DNA from: Heterocephalus glaber
Lineage: Eukaryota > Chordata > Mammalia > Rodentia > Bathyergidae
Direction: 5' to 3'
Assembly (NCBI RefSeq): GCF_000247695.1
Contig: NW_004624882.1
Coordinates: 1,623,199 to 1,687,198 of the forward strand
Length of the DNA stretch: 64,000 bases
Shown here one piece after another: positions 59,569 through 64,000 of the stretch (positions are counted from its first letter, which is position 1; every line of letters starts with the position of its first letter). The notes under the pieces were generated by a model. That model was given only the letters and a program-made list of their open reading frames with translations. It made no database searches and had not been told where the DNA came from. The position numbers were made by a program, and so were the translations under genes.

Positions 59569-60967
59569 CAGAGATATAGGGAGTACACTCCAGCTAGAAG
59601 TTAGAGGTGTTCAAGCAAGGCTGGGAGGAAACCAGAGGATTTAGTTGTTCAGAGCCTATTCAAGCAGGGAAGTCCTATCTATTTTTGTAGAGAGAAGAAA
59701 ACCATTGCTGAGTGTAGAATTGTCAATGTCTTCCAAAGTCATGAGTTTCCCACCATCCGTCTCCTTTTCAGAATAAAAATATTAGAATCATTAAAGAGAG
59801 TACAACAATATTTTGTTGCTTTCCATAATACTTACTTTGGTGCTATTTGATTGAAAATATTTCATTTTATAGTCCCAATTGAGCCGATAACCTAAATCAT
59901 ACTTAAATTATTCCCATTACTTAATCTAGCAGTATCCAGGAATCTGTGTTCTTCATAGGCATTCTCTGTGGTTCTTGTGCAAGGGTGAAGACCACATTTT
60001 TAAAAGCATGGGCTCAGTGGAAGACATCCAGGGAAACAGCTCAAGAGATGAAATAGTTTTCCAATGCCCATATCCTGTAATTTGTAGCTACTCTCCCTAT
60101 CCAGCTGGCTGGAGTGCTGTCCTGTCTTGTTTCTTTTTAATTCCCTGGTGACTCTCTTGAGAATCTCAGTTACCAGATAAAGAAATACTTAGGGGAGGCA
60201 ATTGCAAATCTTTATGATAAACAACTTGATGGATTAACATTTGCATTTTATTAGCATGAATCAAAACCATTGCCAAGGATTGGAAAGCATATACATTACA
60301 GGCACATGTTTCAAATTTCTTATGTTGCTCTTTTTGGAATTGATGCACCATTATCTTACAGCCAAAGCAAACAGCTCTTCATTGTTTTATTTTAGTTTTC
60401 TGTGGCTTCTCCAACACAGACTGGAGCTGAAACTCAGGAACATGCCTACTTGAATATCTTGGAGTCCAAACCAAGATTATTTTATGGACCTTTAACTATA
60501 GAAATTTGCTTTCACCTCTTGACTTACTAAGAGAACTTTAAGGACATTTTTACTTCATTTTATAACATTAGATTCATTTGGATAAGCTCAGAATAGCTCA
60601 AACTTTCAGAGGCCATGAATGCTTAATAGCATACTGAAAATTTTAAAGTGCTCAATTATTTTTCAGAATAATTAACATGTGTCATCAATATCCATTTTAC
60701 TAGATGCAGATTTCTTATGATCATAATTGATTTTTAACAAAATATAGAAAATAGGCATTTTCAGGGACATATATTTAGCAATTTTATGGATGTCTAATTA
60801 ACTTGTCACAATAGTATTCATTTAATTCAATTTAAGGGCTGGAAACTACTTTCAACCTTTATTAGTGTGACACCTATTTTCTGGGCTACACGAGCTATGG
60901 GGAAACAAACCAAAGACCTTAGATAAAACTTGGAAATTTTAGCCCTATTTCTCTTTACTTTTATTTT
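59569..60967. other. Intronic sequence, nothing recognised
   Basis: AT-rich intron. No exon, RNA gene or clear repeat. Confidence 0.4.
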
Positions 60968-61040
60968 TCACTTCTGGGGATGGAACACAAGGCCTGGCAC
61001 ATGCTAGAGAAGCACTCTGCCACTGAGCTATACCCTGCAC
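60968..61040 (-). repeat. Old ID-type SINE, antisense
   Basis: Reverse complement shows AGCTCAGTGG (A box), CATGTGCCAGGCC and TTCCATCCCCAG. Body is short and diverged. Confidence 0.7.
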
Positions 61041-61137
61041 CCTTGCCTCTTCATTTTTGAAAAGGACACTACAGCTTTATGCTTTTCTCTCTTCCTCACA
61101 AGTGCTTTTCATTTTCTCAGACATTTTACATTTATCC

Positions 61138-61230
61138 TGGCTGGGGATGTAGCTAAGTGGTAAAGCACATGCTAAGCATATGTAAGGCCCTGAGATCAAT
61201 TCCCAGCACAATAATGATAATAATAATAAA
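61138..61230 (+). repeat. ID-type SINE
   Basis: CTGGCTGGGGATGTAGCTAAG, TAAAGCACATGCTAAGCATATG, GCCCTGAGATCAATTCCCAGC, then an (ATA)n tail. Direct repeats TTACATTTATCC (61126-61137) and TTACACTTATTT (61231-61242) flank it with three mismatches. Confidence 0.85.
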
Positions 61231-61642
61231 TTACACTTATTTATCTATTTTAAAGTCATATTTGTTTAATCAGGCACTGAGCTAGCCCCTGAAGAACCAG
61301 CACCTTAATAGCAGCAGCTTCTGTTAACATGCCCTGAGCTCGCCAAGAACTTCTCTCAGCTATGTATTGCTACATTTATTTTCACAATGAACGTACTAAA
61401 TGGATATTATCCTTAATGTCATGTACTGTTGAAAGCACTGAGGAAAAACAGCAATAATGTAGCTGGACTTTGCACAATGGTAAGAGGCAATGAAGGGAGC
61501 TGCCACTGAATCATTACATTATGGAAAAAGACATTCTCTAAAAGAAACTGATACATAGTGCAATGGGACAGAAATGGTCTAGAAAGAAAGAATGAGAGCA
61601 ATGCCAAACTTGGAAAAGTGAACTATTGTTTAAAATGGGGTT

Positions 61643-61717
61643 AAGCAGTCTAGGGGAAAAGCTCAAGGGTAGAGCACTTGTCTAGCATGAGTGAGGCCCT
61701 GGGTTCAATCCCCAGCA

Positions 61718-61755
<38 letters not shown>
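61643..61755 (+). repeat. ID-type SINE with (CA)n tail
   Basis: GCTCAAGGGTAGAGCACTTG, CTAGCATGAGTGAGGCCC, TTCAATCCCCAGCACC, then (CA)n at about 61719-61755. Flanks TAAAATGGGGTT (61631-61642) and TAAAATGAGATT (61756-61767) form a target duplication (10 of 12). Confidence 0.88.
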
Positions 61756-61759
<4 letters not shown>

Positions 61760-61829
61760 ATGAGATTTAGGGCAGCAAGGGCATAAGCTAGATCCTCATA
61801 CAGACTATATAGAACATTTATTACATGTA

Positions 61830-62380
61830 AAACATAAGCTATGAAAGGAATAGAAGAAAATGGTAAGGAATACACTTAGAGTCTTGGAGGTAGGAAGGAC
61901 ATCTCTAAGCATAATGTGAAACTCAGAAGCTATGAAGGAAAAGATGAACAGGTTCAACTATATAATAATTTAAAATGACAAAAACTTTTACACAAATAAC
62001 ATAGAAGGAAAATATTTGGAACACAAAAAAGATACACAATAAAATACACACAATAAAGAGCTTTTATAATTTCCAAAAAAATCCAATTAAAAAGATGGTA
62101 AAGTATGTGAAAAGGCACATAGATGAAAATAATACAAATGGTCAAGAAAGTTCTGGAAGACATTCTCCATAAATGCAAAGTAAAATATACCTTTTTCCCT
62201 AGATGTAGAAGTACAAGCTGGTGCAAACTGTTCCTAAAAGGCCATTGGAAATTTTCAAAATTTAAATGCACATATTACATGTCTCACCAATTCTCTGCCT
62301 AAATCCTATAGAGATACGTGCCTTAGGATGTGCACTGGAGCACCTTATTGGAAAAAAAATATATAGGAAAAAACATAAGA
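61830..62380 (+). mobile_element. Old LINE-1 ORF2 3' part
   Basis: AAAACTTTTACACAAATAAC, AAAAAGATGGTAAAGTATGTG, TGGAAATTTTCAAAATTTAAATG, AATCCTATAGAGATACGTGCC mirror the ORF2 block order near the 3' end of old LINE-1. Many frame breaks. Confidence 0.55.
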
Positions 62381-62459
62381 ATGAAAAAACATTTTTAGAA
62401 ATTAAACAATTTCATATTTGATTCAATAGCTTAAAGGATAAAATTTTTTAAATCTTCCA

Positions 62460-63040
62460 GAAAGTTAAGTAAAAAGGTAAAGCATTGGGAATATGAGAGA
62501 AAAGAATAAAATTACAGATGATCAATTCAGAAGATACAATACGCAATTGATAGGAACTTCTGAAATAGAAACGAGAAAATAATGAGAACAGAATTACCAA
62601 AAAAAAAATGTATCTGAAAACCCCCTGAGCAGAATGACTTGAGAACTCAGCCTGAGAGCTTTTAGCCTGACAACAAAAGCACCTTCACACCTGGATGCGT
62701 CACAATGACATTTTAATGCACCAAGATAAAGAAATTATCTTTAGAGCTATAGAGAGGGCTGGACAAAGAAATGAGAATGAGATCATTACCTGAATGTGGG
62801 ATGTGAAGGCTCAAATACAATATAGTTTGCCTAAAAAATTCAGTGGGAAAATCATTGCCAACCTAGGTTTCTATGTGAAGTGAGAGGGCAGAATAAATAT
62901 ATTTCTAGACAAAGATTTAGAGAGTTTACTACCAGCACATGTTTTTAAAGCAAGTTATCTAAGCATGTACTCCAACAAAATCAAGAAAGATGAAGCTCTG
63001 AAATCAAGGAAATAATGGATCTAACACAAGAAGAAAAGGA
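62460..63040 (+). mobile_element. Old LINE-1/HAL1-like ORF1 remnant
   Basis: GGGCAGAATAAATATATTTC followed by TAGACAAAGATTTAGAGAG and AGTTTACTACCAGCACATG correspond to the ORF1 C-terminal PAKLSFKNEG / LREFITT region. Frames are decayed. Confidence 0.5.
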
Positions 63041-63723
63041 GGCAATGTCATAGGATGCTAGTTTTGTAAGAGAACTAGGGAGTCATCAACCCAGGATAGA
63101 GCTGGAAGAAGAATTGAGGAGGGAGATGCCTGGGATAAAAGGGGATTCTAAAGATTTGAATCTATACTGAGGAGGACAAAGCATTTAAGACAGGACGGCC
63201 AAGGGGGAAGATGAATGGCAGTCAGAGATTGCCAGAAAAGCAAAAAGTTCTTTACATTCGTGGAAATACAAACAGTTATAATTAGCTATATAATGAGTAA
63301 TAGTTTCTTATAGTACTAAAAATAAAAACTATCCAGTGAGGCTGAAACTTTAGAACCAACCCACAGGTGAAGTACAAACCACTTAGTAATGACTATAGGA
63401 CAATTGCAAGTGCTTTCAACTTTTGTCTTACTAAAGACAGCTATGGAACACAGAAGTTGGGAAAAGAAAGGGTAAGTAGAAAAAAGAAGGCTGCATGTGT
63501 TATCTTTTCATCTTACTAAGTGGAAATACTAAATAAGGATATGCTATTTACAGTAAAAGGAAAAAGAAATGTAAATATAATCTATCATATAAAATCACAA
63601 AAGTAATTGGCAGTTACAGAGTTACACAGAGGAAAAAAGAGTGTGTAGGTGTGGAAAGATGTTACCTTTCCCTTACCCATCTAAAAACCATAACCAACAC
63701 TCCTATAACAAGAGAAAAGCAGA

Positions 63724-63906
63724 GAGAAGCTGAGCTGATCCCAGCATGTGGAAGGAAGCTCCCCCGCAGCTATCCCAAGCTCCTAGGGCAGAGAAGGTGA
63801 GCCGGTCCCAGAACCCAGAAGGAAGCTCCCCCACCACCATCCCAAGCTCCTAGGGCAGAGAAGGTGAGCCGCACGGGTGCCAGAAGCATCCCCCTCCCCA
63901 CCGTGG
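63724..63906 (+). promoter_or_regulatory. LINE-1 5' UTR tandem monomers
   Basis: Two full 67-bp units, 63724-63790 and 63791-63857, and a partial third to 63906. Both full units begin GAGAAG(C/G)TGAGC and end CCCAAGCTCCTAGGGCA. They share the GTGAGC..CCCAG..GAAGGAAGCT plan of the monomers at 26595 but differ in sequence. Promoter function is inferred from layout. Confidence 0.85.
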
Positions 63907-63908
63907 AA

Positions 63909-64000
63909 ATGAGAAGACACGTAAGCAAGCCTCAAAAACAGACTTCTGGATCACCTACAGCAACTGCAAAGGGAAACAAGATGGAACAATCTGATACTCA
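63909..64000 (+). CDS. LINE-1 ORF1 protein, N-terminus (partial)
   Basis: ATG at 63909 opens MRRHVSKPQKQTSGSPTATA and continues with KGNKMEQSDT, clearly paralogous to the ORF1 at 26897 (MRRLINKSQNQTSRSPKATP). Open to the window edge (30 codons). ORF1p would coat LINE-1 RNA in the retrotransposition particle. Whether this copy stays open cannot be seen here. Confidence 0.85.
   Translation, partial: MRRHVSKPQKQTSGSPTATAKGNKMEQSDT

Larger units (their letters stand above)
63724..64000 (+). mobile_element. LINE-1 5' end, runs out of the window
   Basis: Promoter monomers (63724-63906) followed by the ORF1 start at 63909. The left boundary with host DNA is near 63717. It may be full length, because the 5' UTR and ORF1 start are present. 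The rest lies beyond position 64000. Confidence 0.85.

Overview
The window is non-coding-rich mammalian X-chromosome-type DNA, almost certainly from a non-murine rodent. Two short minus-strand segments (44511-44671 and 40121-40223) are consecutive coding exons of FRMPD4 (FERM and PDZ domain containing 4, also called Preso). They splice in frame through the middle of the PDZ domain, with clean GT/AG sites. The rest is intron: at least 40.1 kb downstream of the pair (positions 1-40120), 4,287 bp between them, and at least 19.3 kb upstream (44672-64000). I searched by eye for the neighbouring FRMPD4 exons (the WW-domain exon upstream, the exon after the PDZ domain downstream) and did not find them. 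No other protein-coding host gene is supported. Nearly all other open reading frames are chance frames or pieces of LINE-1.

The rodent assignment rests on the SINEs. There are tRNA-like ID-type elements of two ages, several with intact target-site duplications, B1 (7SL-derived) copies, and one composite B1+ID dimer of the kind described in squirrel, dormouse and beaver relatives. MT/MaLR-type LTRs and a LINE-1 lineage with short (about 67-71 bp) tandem promoter monomers fit the same picture. I would guess a squirrel- or beaver-related rodent, but cannot fix the species.

Layout. 1-5.7 kb: MaLR LTR end, MIRs, a 5'-truncated LINE-1 with a duplicated 3' UTR, an old unclassified repeat, an LTR. 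6.0-8.5 kb: a LINE-1 with a 5' inversion (twin priming) and target duplication. 10.0-11.7 kb: L2 broken by a hAT element, then a MIR broken by a Tigger-like transposon that is itself broken by an LTR. 12-20.9 kb: SINEs, an ERVL-type LTR, a Tigger-like remnant, a MER1 hAT element abutting a solo LTR. 23.5-28.3 kb: hAT element, MIRs, an ID SINE, then a LINE-1 with promoter monomers, ORF1 and only the first part of ORF2. 28.8-32.4 kb: MaLR LTR and an old antisense LINE-1 with a degenerate 140-bp repeated region. 34-39 kb: SINEs, L2 ends and LTRs. 40.1-44.7 kb: the FRMPD4 exon pair. 44.8-52.2 kb: L2 split by an LTR, MER20, two LINE-1 fragments, a B1-ID dimer and a palindromic mariner remnant. 52.2-64 kb: mostly unique AT-rich intron with a U2 snRNA fragment, ID SINEs, old LINE-1 and, at the very end, the 5' end of another LINE-1 running out of the window.

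I found no sign of an undescribed gene system. The points most worth checking are structural: two twin-primed LINE-1 insertions, the inverted mariner, the nested insertions, and the short-monomer LINE-1 promoters.
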